This document shows positions 40,927 through 53,031 of a stretch of 64,000 nt of DNA, piece after piece. The translations under genes were made by a program, and so were the position numbers. This DNA comes from Zerene cesonia (Eukaryota; Arthropoda; Insecta; Lepidoptera; Pieridae). Numbering within the stretch: the stretch's first letter is position 1; every line of letters begins with the position of its first letter. The stretch covers positions 3,968,001 through 4,032,000 of the forward strand of contig NC_052116.1 of NCBI RefSeq assembly GCF_012273895.1, given 5' to 3'. The notes beneath the pieces were generated by a model. That model saw nothing but the letters and a program-made list of their open reading frames with translations, was not told the DNA's origin and made no database searches.

Positions 40927-41440
40927 TTATAAATAACATATAAATAACAAAGGTTAGCTAACCTCAAATCCCCGTTATTGAACTTTTTGTACATCAATCA
41001 AAAATGTATAGAACAACATTTGAAGAAAAGTACAAACAAGTCCATTGACAAATAGAGAGATATAATTGAGACATTAATTAATAGTATTAAGCCATCCGAA
41101 GAATTCTACCTTAAAATAACGTTAAAGCTCGCCAGCAGATTAGATCTCTTTATCGCGCCGTTACAAAATATAGGCACCGGGGGTGCGATGAACAATAAAT
41201 TTTTTACTAAATATTTTCCACAGCAATTCGAGTTCATGTTACAAATTACGCCTCTCCGTACTAATTGGTAACGCCTAATTGGTAGTCGCTACAGAAAAAT
41301 TACTTTCATCAACGAGCGAAGAGTTTCATAATTACTGCAATTAGGAGCGGGGGTTTGTTCAGGGGCACGGGTGTCGGACGTGTCGCGTATACGGAATTAT
41401 TTTTGTAACGATACACGTTCGTTTCGAATTAATTTCTATT

Positions 41441-41505
41441 TTTCACGTGTTGCGTCTGCCGGCCGCGGGATTCATGCTGTTCGACACGAGGCGTGGCACG
41501 TGAAA
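41441..41505. promoter_or_regulatory. paired CACGTG E-boxes in inverted orientation
   Basis: TTTCACGTG at 41441-41449 and CACGTGAAA at 41497-41505 are reverse complements facing inward, 53 bp apart centre to centre. CACGTG is the canonical site of bHLH factors (Myc/Max, CLOCK/CYCLE types). Regulatory role is inference. Confidence 0.3.
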
Positions 41506-42426
41506 TGAATTATATTTATACGCAAGGGAATTTTATGAGCTTTACGCTTGCGGTTAAAGCTGCCTTATATTTACTCGTTATTTTATGTTTTCGTATTCAA
41601 TAAAGTATTAAATAGTGCTCTCTCAAAATCACTATTTTATAATTACTTACTAAACATACATACATTTAATCTCTACTGTTATCCGTGTCTCTACATTTAC
41701 ATGAAGAATAATTGAATGAAACCAAAGAAAAGAAAATTGGAATATGTTTATGAGGGACAGCACAACATACAATGAACAAAATGTACAAATAAATAAATAC
41801 CAAATAAATAAGTGAGTAAAAATCACAAAACAACCGTAATAGAAAGAAAAGAATGTTTATCCATATAGCACAAAACAAATCAAACCAAGTTTTTATCCAC
41901 TAGCCAAAATAAAATCTAGTATTTAAAAATGTCATTTAAATATAATGTTTATTGAATGATAAGAGTATTGACCCGAGAATATCGTGTGTTGGTTACGCTA
42001 TTATCACTAGGTAACAAACCGCTAAACCAGAAACCCGCCGCTGAATTGTATTTGAATTACATAATACGCCTGAACATTGTTCAAATTCTTGTTTACGCCA
42101 AAATTCCAATATCCACTTTAAATGAAACGTTTATATTTTTCTATATCAATTTTAATATTGTGTTATACCATATTTTTCTCCCTCACTATATCAATATGAC
42201 TTCGCGACAACGTAATAAAAGCCATCTACGGAGAAAACGACGAAATAATACGAGTTGATCTGGAGTTAGTGGGTTCTGTGTACAAAAAAAACGAACCTAT
42301 CGTTGGAAAAGTAGAATTTTTCCAAAAACTAGTACCTTGATAAATTTTCCAACACATACCACATGACATATTCTATATATACTATTCCCATTCTAAAGTA
42401 GATATCTTTCAAATGAATTTGTTATT

Positions 42427-42743
42427 GTGGTAGTCGAGCACGCTTCGGCACGAATTGGGCCAGCTCGCACCGGGGAAGTACCACACCCCCACAGAAAACC
42501 GGCGTGAAATAGTGGCTTGCCACTGTGTTTCGTACGGTGAGTGGGGGAGCCGGAGGCCCATTTCCTTTTCCTCACCCATCCCAGTCCATCCCTTCTTTCC
42601 AGTCTTTAATCCTTTCCTTTTCCCTTATCCCATAAAAGCGGGCAGCACATTCGAAGAGGCACTACCTTTGCGAAAGTTCATGGGCGATCGCTTACCATCA
42701 GGCGAACCACCAGCTCAGTTGCCCGCTATGACATGAAAAAAAA
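42427..42743 (+). mobile_element. retroposon-like repeat (GTCGAGCACG family), fullest copy
   Basis: Begins gtggtagtcgagcacgcttc, then cagctcgcaccggggaag, aaaaccggcgtgaaatag, gtgagtgggggagccgg, a pyrimidine-rich middle, agcgggcagcac, and ends agctcagttgcccgctatg plus a short A run. About 317 bp. Best reference for the other copies (10996, 26221, 50576, 52613, 62711). The A-tail suggests retroposition. Frames 42393-42736 are shadows. Confidence 0.8.
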
Positions 42744-43227
42744 TGATTAATTTATTAACCTATGTTAACAAAATGTTTTTATTTATTACACAACTTACAT
42801 TGTAACCAACAAAACTTCATTGTTCAATAAATCTACCCTAATATCCTGCCATTTTATATAACTTTCCCCCCATAAAAAGTAAAAGTAGAATAAAAAAACA
42901 AACGTAATCCTCACAATATTTAAGAGTACGATACCCTAAAAGTAACTAATATTTACACAGGATAAATAAAATTAAAGTTATATATCGTACCGTACTTGTT
43001 AGCATAAACATTAATTTCAGCTGTATTATAACTTACGTAGAAAGTTCTACACACAAGAGGGTAGCAAAATTAATGTTTCACGCCAAATGAATTTATAAAG
43101 ATATTACACATATTAAAGTTGAATTGCAGTTTTGTGTTGCGAATATAGGTTATGCAGACAGTTGGTTTCTAACCAATGGTAACAAAATATTTAATTCGTA
43201 AAACTAAATTTCTTTATGTATGAAATA
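42744..43227. other. gene-free AT-rich interval
   Basis: Nothing recognised. Confidence 0.5.
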
Positions 43228-43422
43228 CTAGCTGCGCCCCGCGTTTTCACCCGCGTAAGTCCGTATCCCGTAGGAGTATCGGGATAAAAAGTTGCCTATA
43301 TTCCAGTTGTCCAGCTGTCTACGTACCAAATTTCATTGCAATCGGTTGAGCAGTTTTTGCATGAAAGAGCAACAAACACACACACATCCTTACAAACTTT
43401 CGCACTTATAATATCAGTAGGA
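43228..43422 (-). mobile_element. Helitron-like non-autonomous element, copy C
   Basis: Reverse orientation, 195 bp. Left edge A|CTAGctgcgccccgcg, right edge atatcagtagGA|T, i.e. A|TC...CTAG|T on the minus strand. The body matches copies A, B, D and E, including ccaaatttcattgcaatcgg. Confidence 0.75.
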
Positions 43423-46400
43423 TAACATTAAAATTCTTTACCTAACGTATAACAATTACGAGGAAAAGGCATTGATTAAAAATCTGTTTTTGTAGCTTTT
43501 ACGTAGTTTTTATTACCTACTCATTATGATTAATATGTGACAGGAAACTGAATAAAAGTTTAATTCTTGTTGTAAAAAAATTGTTAGTTTATGTGTACTC
43601 TTGTTCTTGTATAATTTTTATGTGTGGAAAGAATTAGAAGACTAAAGAAAGATGAAGGTTGCTTTTCATTTAATTTCATTATTATGGGAATTTCCTTTGA
43701 TATCTATGCAGTTAACATCTATTATGAGTGTGAAAAAGGCCCCAAAATACCTTCCCCATTCTCCAAGGATTGTTATTTTCATGGTTTTTTAATATAATTG
43801 CATACACTCTAGCACATTACATGTATTATTAAAGTTCAGATTTATTCCTATAACAGCGGTAATACTACTTACATGTCACTATATTTATTTCAAAGCATGC
43901 TCAACTACCCTTGCCGCCATGTTAAATACTAAAACTAGTATTCTGTATAAATGCTACTAATCGAGACACAGTGGATTTAAAATGAATGCTTCATCCACTA
44001 CACAATAGCTTAAGATGCCTAGCTTTCGTGTAAATTTTATAGAAGAACTCATAAAGCTATCTATTCAACATCTCTACTATATCTATGCACATACATAATA
44101 CATGAGTACAGATACTATATTTAAAATACAAAAAAAAACCAGCGACAAGGTCAACTGTTTATATACCTACTATAACTATATAGAAAAGTGTAACTTTAAT
44201 ATTATATCAGTTCTAAATTGAACTCCCAGCTTATTTAAAAATGGAATAAATGACACAAAATTCAGTTTTTATAATGCAATGCTATTTAATAATGCAGTAT
44301 AACATTGAAATGTTACGCTCAGGATCACTTTTAACAAACAATTACATGAACGTAAATGTTATTCGTTCATGAAACTAAAAGAGAAGTATATTAAAAATGA
44401 ACGGAACTGCCGAATTGAAAGGCTACAGGGAAAAATAACAGGGGCTCTTAGCTGCTATTGCATACCATGCACTGTTTACCCATAGAGCTTTTATAGTGAA
44501 GTTTGATATTATGCTATGAACGTGGAATGACGTAAAAAGCAAATGGATTAGTGGCTTTTAGCCAGCTGCCAACAGCCGCGGGGTAGAGATGCGAAAGTAT
44601 GATGATGAATTCTAATGTGGTCGCATCCTTATTTTTTAAACGTGCATGCGGTTTTTCCATTCTAATTTCTATTCTGTGCCGAAACAAACATTCATTGATA
44701 TCTTAATCAATTATTTACTTTATTAATGTAGCTAGAACAGCTCGAAGCCATTAATTGAAAAGTTAGAATACTCATTACACCAGCGCAGTGTGAATTGTGA
44801 TTAATTCATATTTTAAGAGGTATGAGCATTGAGCATCTCAACTAAAGCACAGCAGCCAAACTATAATGGAAACTGAGTCACTCTAATAACGCGAACGTAA
44901 AACAAATAAAGCGAGAGATACTAGTTCTGAATGAGTTAGTTAACTCCTTTGTTCAGTCATAACAACTAAATATTACACATCATACAGCTTTAACATACTG
45001 AACCACCATGCGAATGCAACTTTAATACTTCGCACTTATATTACTACAACTTTTAAGAGTAACAAAATGCTGTTTTAATAGCTTTAAAATAGTGTGTTCA
45101 TCATAAAGTACGAGTCTAAATAAACTCATTTACAAGTAGCGCAACAGAAACTTTACGGATGCATAACAGAGCTTGGCATTCAAGATAAGTCACTGTTGCA
45201 AAAGTAAATTGAAAACTAAAACGGGTACTGCTTTGTTTCAAAATCTTCACTCCACTATTCATATAGCCGGGGAGAGAATAATCAATCTGAAGGGTAGGGT
45301 ACAATTTGCTTGGCGGTTGCATGAAAGCGTCGTGCCCTCCCACGCCTTTCTGAGCCCGACGTAGACAAGTTTCCTCTTGGAACAAGAAGCTAACTAGCCC
45401 GAGAATGCTGCTGTAGATAATGTTGTACGATTCGTCTTGTATTCAACCTTCACGTAGGTTCAAATAAGCAAGTTCGATTCAGACGTCGTCGAGCAAGCAG
45501 AACGTTTAGATCAGTTCCTCGAAAATAAATATTTCATTTCCTTTTGGCTATATTTATATATTACTATATACGAGAGACCGTGCTGCCTTTAAGGACTATA
45601 ATTTATTAAACTTGAACGAGGAATATAAATAACTCAAACAGAATAAAGCCTTTATTTGAGCTTGAACAGTGAATCGGTTTAAATTTATTTTACAGTTAAA
45701 ACAGCGATTTTCAGGTTGTTTTGATACCCATCAAAAATCAATATAATAGTTACGAGATTATATATGTATCTTTCTATTGTAGTTGGACTAATTAATATAG
45801 TTTATTCAGTAATAGTTCAAACATCCTCTGTTTGCTCTAATATAGAAAAATTGAAATCGATATTCCTGAATTTGTATTCAGTTTCACACGTAGATAGTTT
45901 ATTATAAAAACATTCGTACGACATTAGACATATTTTCTTATTAAACAATAATTAATTTGTTACTATCACTTGTTAATATAATACTAATGACTTTCTAATT
46001 GCAGTGAACATCGGCTCTCTTAATGTGCTATCATTTGTGTTAAAATCTCTTTAAAGTATCATTTGCAAATGCTTGAATAAATAAGACACTTTTTATTGAA
46101 TCGTGGCTTAAGTAAAGTTGGTTTTCAAAGGGCTGGCGGTAAGTCTCGTTCGCCGATAGATATTATTTCCTGCCCCTCTCGGCGTAAAGACCTAGTGGCT
46201 TCAGAGTACCGTTCAACGGGAGCAAACTGAATTAGAGACGTTTTTCTCCATTTTGTACCTCCCGCTCTCTAAGGAGCGACGAAGTGTTGAATTATTGGAC
46301 TTACTTTATTTTATAAAACGATTTCGCCTCGAAGAGATTTCTGTTTACTTTGCCACGAAACGCTTTTCACCATTTCGTTTCATATTCCATTGATACAAAT

Positions 46401-48356
46401 TGATAGTTAAAACGACTTTCGTCTGATGTATTTGATCCGCTCGACGAAGTTAATTTGACCTTTTTATTTGCGCCTTTGATAAATAAAGAAACGATTAATT
46501 GAAAATTTGAGGAGTAAGTGTTTTTCTGCAATCCGTAAGGGATTATTTCAATTTATTTTGAGAAAATTCATTTGAAAGGTCACCTATTTTCGCTGTTTTT
46601 CTTTGCGTGTGCAATTTTGCGGCTGTTTCCTTTTCATTAAGTCGTACGCACAATATTGCTTGCTCGTCGTAAACTTACTCGATGCCCGGCTGAGGCGCAG
46701 TTAGACATCCCTTACCCGAGTAATGAGACCTGCTCAGAAGTTCGCTTAATGAAATGAAAGAACTTATACGGGGTTTCTCTGTAATGTACAGAAAATAAGC
46801 AAGTCTCCTTCATTGCTTTCTCAGATTGCTTAATTTTAAGATCCACTAGATATATACTTTGTTAAGATTTGTAGAAAAACTCAAGTAATTACAAAATTAT
46901 AAATACTCAACTATTAATTACATTTTTATTTTCACACCGTTTAAATATTTACTATAGCTTTCAATAATTATTTTTTACGAAAAAGATTCCCCGACTTTAT
47001 TGAGACGATATATATATTTAAAGGCCTTGAATCCCACCGAAAAATTAAATCAAATGTGAAATGCATTTTAAAAAATATATAAAAGTTAACTACAATTTCA
47101 AAATCTAATATTCAAATAACGTGTTCTAAAATTTTTCACACTGCGGCGAATGCGATACAGACAATAGCTTCATCTCCGCGTAAAATTGCGGTTTACACTC
47201 CATATCTCAATTTTATTTTGCAATTGAACACAGTTGCAATGTTTTAGAGGATTTTTATACGAAAACAGCTGAAATAATGAAGCGCGGCCGTCGAGTGAAT
47301 TAAAACTAATGGAACAGTTAATTTCTCATGAGAATTACTTCCACACCGACACAGAACTTTACCCTACTGTTTTGTTGCTCATCGTTTGAGATTTTATGGC
47401 ATGCTCTTAAATCTGAAACGAATATAAATCGCATACATGTAGTGAATATTTTCTGCATAAAATTTACGGAAAATGTGAATTTGGCAATTAGAACCTTAAG
47501 ACGTAATAGAATTATGATCGACAACTACAGAAAGAAATAAATTTTCAGGATCTATTTGTAATGCCCATGTTTTTTATAATATGCACATGTCAGTACAAAT
47601 GGTACACTTGGAAATATAACATAATCTTAGGTTATATGGGCGTTGCAATTACACGAGTCAAAAGCCCAAAAATTTTTAGATTTGAAGTAATAAATATTTA
47701 ATAAGTAAATTTGAATATTTTCATTTTGATATCCAGTTATGCGTTGCGCACTACAAATAATTAGACATACAGAAAGTTATTGTCTTGAATTAATTATACA
47801 AATTTATTATAGTAAGATTTAAATATTCTGTTCCCATGTCGATTTCAAAAATTTCAATTAAATCAATGTCTCACATAATCGTGGAAATAACTAACTTATA
47901 TATAATATATAGATGTATATTCAAACACTATAAATAATTTTTTAATTAGTCGGTTCATTTATTAAAATGGTACATACCCTATATTACCAAAATACGAGAT
48001 TTGGGTTGTACAAACAAATTATCTTAAAATTTTATAGGCAAATAAAATTACTGAAAATGTTAAGCTTTTCCTTTTTTTAAATAAAAAAAACATAACTCAA
48101 ATCTGTACTTTACATCCCAAAATAATAATTCTAATCTTATCAAAAAATCAGATAGTGTTAAATGATATAGACACTTTCGCTCGTAGGTATATGTATAAAG
48201 ATATAATATTATTTTGAAAAAAGTTATCCACTATTCTAGGAATACATTTAAGGTGAATTGCGCTTGAGAAGCAGCCTAAGGCGTTACAAATTAATACGAC
48301 GAGGCACATACAACACTTGTATTTGTATTTTCTGGGTGTATTTGTGTATTAGTTAA
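43423..48356. other. gene-free interval with GC-richer unique islands
   Basis: No repeat family recognised. Islands at about 45170-45420, 46120-46300 and 46670-46740 are richer in GC than the surroundings. Opposing 89- and 63-codon frames at 45116-45385 have no recognised domain and no splice framing, so I call no gene. Confidence 0.4.
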
Positions 48357-48430
48357 CTAGCTGGTGCCCGCGACTGCGCTCGGGTGGACATTACGGTATT
48401 CATTTTTGTTTGTCACTTTGATAATTAGTT
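48357..48430 (-). mobile_element. Helitron-like 3'-end fragment
   Basis: A|CTAGctggtgcccgcgac followed by tgcgctcgggtgg: a widespread lepidopteran element end with CCCG...CGGG hairpin. Similarity fades after about 70 bp. Confidence 0.4.
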
Positions 48431-48939
48431 TTATTAAAATTTCCCAGTGAAAAAGGATGCTACTTGCAGATCTTGTCTAAGAAAGTGTTATAAATGTTTT
48501 GAATGTGTTTTATTACATAATTTGTTTACTTAAATAATCAATCATGATCAACTTATGTTGGTTTTTATTGTGACATAGGTCTTGGTTTAATGCCAAGGAA
48601 TATCCACAATTTACACATTTCTAAGAAGCGATTTATTTTTACCTGAACGCTTCTCTGGACTTTATGAAATAATATCTACTTCATTTTACACTAACCGAGT
48701 AAAAAGTCCAAAATAGAATCTATTACTTAAACAAAATTCATACTGATCCTATCAGCAGTTTTTTCTGTGAAAGCGGAATAAAGATACATCTACACATTTT
48801 TATAAAAACTTTTCACTTTATAATTATAAAGTAGGATAGGAAGTGAGATATTAAGATTGATTGCTCCATCTAATGAATCTTGCGATAAATGTGTGGTCTA
48901 GATGTTTAGATGTCATAAAATCTTGACTGATGAAAGACC
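48431..48939. other. gene-free AT-rich interval
   Basis: Nothing recognised. Confidence 0.45.
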
Positions 48940-49247
48940 CGTCTTGCCCACAAACTTTTAATGTAATTATTATATTGTTACCTTACGCACGCTTGTACTA
49001 TTTCGTATTAAAATTGTATGTTTAAGTATGAAATAGTGTATACATTTCACGATATACTGTCTTGATATATTGTACTAAATTGTATTAAAAACATAGTGGG
49101 AAGATACTGTCGTCTAAGATACAGGCTCGGCCTAGTATAGACGACTAGTGTCCATAGTTTTAAGTTCCTTTGTTCAAGAATTCAAGCCATGTATATGCAA
49201 TGTCAATGTAAGGTATGGATAAATAAACAAACAAAGAAACAAAGTTT
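48940..49247 (+). mobile_element. probable LINE 3' end with (AAAC)n tail
   Basis: The stretch ending gtatggataaataaacaaac and caaagaaacaaag looks like a retrotransposon terminus with AAAC-type tail. Upstream agatactgtcgtctaagatac and ctcggcctagtatagacgac is GC-richer and could be its 3' UTR. The 5' limit is a guess. Confidence 0.35.
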
Positions 49248-49264
49248 TTTAATTATTATTATTA

Positions 49265-49286
49265 CTGTGTGTGTGTGCGTGTGTTT
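49265..49286 (+). repeat. (GT)n microsatellite
   Basis: tgtgtgtgtgtgcgtgtgtttg, 45 bp left of gap 2. Confidence 0.8.
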
Positions 49287-49329
49287 GATTGCGTGCATGT
49301 CTTTCTTTCAAGTTTCTACGGAGTGATTT

Positions 49330-50329
49330 NNNNNNNNNNNNNNNNNNNNNNNNNNNNNNNNNNNNNNNNNNNNNNNNNNNNNNNNNNNNNNNNNNNNNNN
49401 NNNNNNNNNNNNNNNNNNNNNNNNNNNNNNNNNNNNNNNNNNNNNNNNNNNNNNNNNNNNNNNNNNNNNNNNNNNNNNNNNNNNNNNNNNNNNNNNNNNN
49501 NNNNNNNNNNNNNNNNNNNNNNNNNNNNNNNNNNNNNNNNNNNNNNNNNNNNNNNNNNNNNNNNNNNNNNNNNNNNNNNNNNNNNNNNNNNNNNNNNNNN
49601 NNNNNNNNNNNNNNNNNNNNNNNNNNNNNNNNNNNNNNNNNNNNNNNNNNNNNNNNNNNNNNNNNNNNNNNNNNNNNNNNNNNNNNNNNNNNNNNNNNNN
49701 NNNNNNNNNNNNNNNNNNNNNNNNNNNNNNNNNNNNNNNNNNNNNNNNNNNNNNNNNNNNNNNNNNNNNNNNNNNNNNNNNNNNNNNNNNNNNNNNNNNN
49801 NNNNNNNNNNNNNNNNNNNNNNNNNNNNNNNNNNNNNNNNNNNNNNNNNNNNNNNNNNNNNNNNNNNNNNNNNNNNNNNNNNNNNNNNNNNNNNNNNNNN
49901 NNNNNNNNNNNNNNNNNNNNNNNNNNNNNNNNNNNNNNNNNNNNNNNNNNNNNNNNNNNNNNNNNNNNNNNNNNNNNNNNNNNNNNNNNNNNNNNNNNNN
50001 NNNNNNNNNNNNNNNNNNNNNNNNNNNNNNNNNNNNNNNNNNNNNNNNNNNNNNNNNNNNNNNNNNNNNNNNNNNNNNNNNNNNNNNNNNNNNNNNNNNN
50101 NNNNNNNNNNNNNNNNNNNNNNNNNNNNNNNNNNNNNNNNNNNNNNNNNNNNNNNNNNNNNNNNNNNNNNNNNNNNNNNNNNNNNNNNNNNNNNNNNNNN
50201 NNNNNNNNNNNNNNNNNNNNNNNNNNNNNNNNNNNNNNNNNNNNNNNNNNNNNNNNNNNNNNNNNNNNNNNNNNNNNNNNNNNNNNNNNNNNNNNNNNNN
50301 NNNNNNNNNNNNNNNNNNNNNNNNNNNNN
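49330..50329. other. assembly gap 2 (1000 N)
   Basis: Exactly 1000 N. The left flank ends TGATTT and the right flank begins TGATTT, a 6-bp match that may be chance. Frames through it are artefacts. Confidence 0.98.
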
Positions 50330-50368
50330 TGATTTTTCTTAGACAGTTGATAGACTAGAGCTTTCAAT

Positions 50369-50465
50369 ACAACTTCAAAAAAAGTAGGAGGTTATCGAGT
50401 CGACTGTATTTTGTTGTAAGTAAAGCTTTATAACTTTTTACTGGGTCAACCAATTTTTGGTACAA
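50369..50465 (+). repeat. diverged transposon-like sequence beside gap 2
   Basis: acttcaaaaaaagtaggagg, atcgagtcgactgtatttt and ataactttttactgggtc resemble a sequence I associate with widespread insect repeats (recall, not search). Boundaries uncertain. Confidence 0.3.
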
Positions 50466-50575
50466 TGGTGAAACATTTGAAAGCAAGCGTACATTTTTAA
50501 ATAGAAGAATATGAAATGAAAAACAACCTATCAAAGCCAACATACCTACCTATTAAAGACACTACCGTCTTGTAA

Positions 50576-50830
50576 TATGTCGGCAATGGAGCTGGTAGGT
50601 CGCCTGATGATAAGCGCTACCACCGCTCATGAACATTTGGAGAGGCGTAAGTTAATTTGCAGACCTTACGCCTCTACAAATGCATTGCCAACTTCGAATT
50701 GGCAAGAGGGATTGACGAGAGAAATAAAGGAAAGGAATGGAAAAGGTAAGGAAAAGGATATGAGCCTCCGCCTCCCCCACTCACCGAACGAAACTCAGCA
50801 ATATGCTATTTCACGCCGGTCTTCTGTCTT
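50576..50830 (-). mobile_element. retroposon-like repeat (GTCGAGCACG family), minus-strand copy
   Basis: ggcaatggagctggtaggtc, gctcatgaacatttgg, a purine-rich middle, and ccccactcaccgaacgaaac, tatttcacgccggtcttctg match the reverse complement of 42427-42743. An internal palindromic duplication (aggcgtaag...cttacgcct) lies at 50644-50672. Frame 50577-50852 is a shadow. Confidence 0.7.
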
Positions 50831-51619
50831 CTTCTTCTATATACATAATTAATATTTTATCATGTACCAGATATATTATAACAAAACGAAATCAATGTGA
50901 ATGATAATAATACGTATAAAGGATTATTCATCACCTGTAACCAAACATTATATCACTTACTCTGCGCTCCAATATCCTCCACAGACTACATTTGCAACAA
51001 CATACATATTACATACATTATATTAATTTCGCAATCTCATAAGGCTCCGTAGTTGGAGCACAAAATAACCCTGAAACTAAAGCAATATTCAAGGCACGTT
51101 CGTTCCAACTATGATAACTGGAGGCTGAGGAAAGGAAGACGGTAGCGCAACAAAACTTATATTTTCTTTGCCTATGTTAAGAAACTAGTGCAAGGGTTGA
51201 ACCGCCTTCATGAAAATAAGAAAATAACAATTTTAAAACTTAGTACAAAATTATAATATGAGGAGTTAGCTGTAGCAGATATTTTATAACTAATAATAAT
51301 AAATAATTGTGATTAATATTAAACTGCAAAAAATAATTAGGACTATATTTATATTCTTTCACAATTTCTCATTTATAAGCGTTTCAATGCTATAAAACTA
51401 ACAATTATACCTAGTACTGTTTTTCAAATTCAATCTTCATGCAAGCTACGATTTTCTAGTGGTTTCTTTGTTTGCGTTTGTTTTTTGTTTGTGTAACGCG
51501 CCATGGTAATATGATAAATCGTTACTCCAAACCCTCCCAGAAAACCTCCCAAAATATTCCAGTTCCTGAACTGAAAAACTAAAATTCCTCAGAAACGACA
51601 TCTAAATAATATTTGTACG
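50831..51619. other. gene-free AT-rich interval
   Basis: Nothing recognised apart from T/G-rich stretches near 51470. Confidence 0.45.
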
Positions 51620-51705
51620 TAATTGTGTCGTGTGTTTGTGTCCTTTTTGTATTTGTCCTTTTGTATTGGTGCAAATAAAGAATTATCTATCTATCTATCT
51701 ATCTA
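51620..51705 (+). mobile_element. LINE 3'-end fragment with (CTAT)n tail
   Basis: gtgtcgtgtgtttgtgtcc, ttgtattggtgcaaataaag, then (CTAT)5 at 51684-51705. This is a typical tail of a 5'-truncated lepidopteran non-LTR element. Confidence 0.55.
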
Positions 51706-52612
51706 AATACTAATGCTACAAACTTAAACAAATTGTATACTCCGATATAGATATTGGACCCTTCATAGTCCTTATTTCGAAGGTAGAATCTGAGCCCTTT
51801 TCTGAGGTGATCATGCTGTCTTGCGATTCTATAAATTAATATAACTACACAGTAATAAATTGTATAAAAATGCTTGTATGCGATGCGACTGATATTATGT
51901 AGACTCTATCGTTCGATCCCGACATCAACCCGAAATCTAGGTAACCAATAACCGCTGATACGCATAGTGCCTTGTATTGCATTATATTGTACCTACAGCT
52001 GCCATTTCATCTTGCTAGCCTTTTGCATTTTTGGAGAGAAACCTGGAAACATTTACTATTTTAACAGCCACTTGTGCTTCGGCTATGCGTGCACTCGCAT
52101 GCGTTTTTAATCCAATTACATTAATATTCATAGTCTATCAAATATTAAAATTTATTGAAAACAGTAATATAAAACTGTAAATTCAGGTAATTTTTTCCTA
52201 CGTAAATAATCCCGGTCTGTTTATTATTTGTTTATACTAATCAATTTATTACTATGGTGATGGTTATTGCCGATACATACTTGATGTAGTGAGAGTATCT
52301 GGGTCGAATATCGAATAACTCAAACGTTATAATCTGTACGAATGTGCCAAGTTACTACTATTGCCTACTATTATTCTTGTAGGTACGCAAACCTACACAC
52401 GTCCCGAGGTCTCGAGGTCCCGAGGTAACACAATCGAGCCTGCGTGATGCCACGGGCCATCTGCGAACTGCTTCAGGGTTACAAATGCGCCACGTTTAAG
52501 GTGAGATGAAGTTATCTGGGTTTCGATAGTTCTACGAGTTTTGTTGACAAGATACGAAAAGTACAAATCTAAAAGAAAAAAAGGCATCTGTATCTCAAGC
52601 AACAATTCTTCA
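51706..52612. other. gene-free interval
   Basis: gttcgatcccgac at about 51909 looks like a B box but has no A box upstream. Otherwise nothing recognised. Confidence 0.45.
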
Positions 52613-53031
52613 CTGTGGGAGTCGAGCACGCTTCGGCACGAATTAGGCCAGATCATAAGGTGGAAGGTACTGCACCCTCCATGTAAATGCTACTTTGTTT
52701 ATATGATGAACCAGCTGCGCCCCGCAGTTTCATCCGCGTATCCGTATCCCGTAGGAATATCGGGATACAAACTTGACTATGTGTTTTTCCAATTATCCAG
52801 CTATGTACGTACCAAATTTCATTGCAATCGGTTCAGTAGTTTTTGCGTAAAAGAGTAACAAACATACACACATCCCTACATACTTTCTCATTTATAATAT
52901 TAGTTGGATAGGATTAGCACGATAGGATTGTGGAGCCGGCCAGTATGTATCCTTTTCCTAGCTCTTTCTAGTCCCTTACTTTATTCCTGTCGTCTATCCT
53001 TTGCTCATTTCTTATGCCTCAAAACTACTCC
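52613..53031 (+). mobile_element. retroposon-like repeat (GTCGAGCACG family), split by copy D
   Basis: The left part 52613-52710 (ctgtgggagtcgagcacgc ... gtttatatgatgaa) and the right part 52928-53031 (ttgtggagccggccag ... ttatgcctcaaaac) join into one collinear copy of the 42427-42743 element. A 217-bp Helitron-like element sits between them. Confidence 0.75.
52711..52927 (-). mobile_element. Helitron-like non-autonomous element, copy D (nested)
   Basis: Left edge A|CCAGctgcgccccgcag (CTGG|T on the minus strand), right edge gataGGA|T. Body as in copies A-C and E. The 5' end carries an extra partial duplication (inner end 52908, outer end 52927). Host sequence is continuous across it with no duplicated base. 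Frames 52393-52858 are shadows. Confidence 0.8.

Larger units (their letters stand above)
38194..42426. other. gene-free interval with an E-box-bearing GC-rich island
   Basis: Mostly AT-rich unique DNA. 41340-41520 is GC-rich, has two CACGTG sites and no repeat similarity. A perfect hairpin lies at 40893-40926. 40010-40140 is also somewhat richer. No exon recognised. Confidence 0.4.

Noticed and set aside
51900..51925. tRNA B box gttcgatcccgac
   Set aside because: No A box at a suitable distance upstream.
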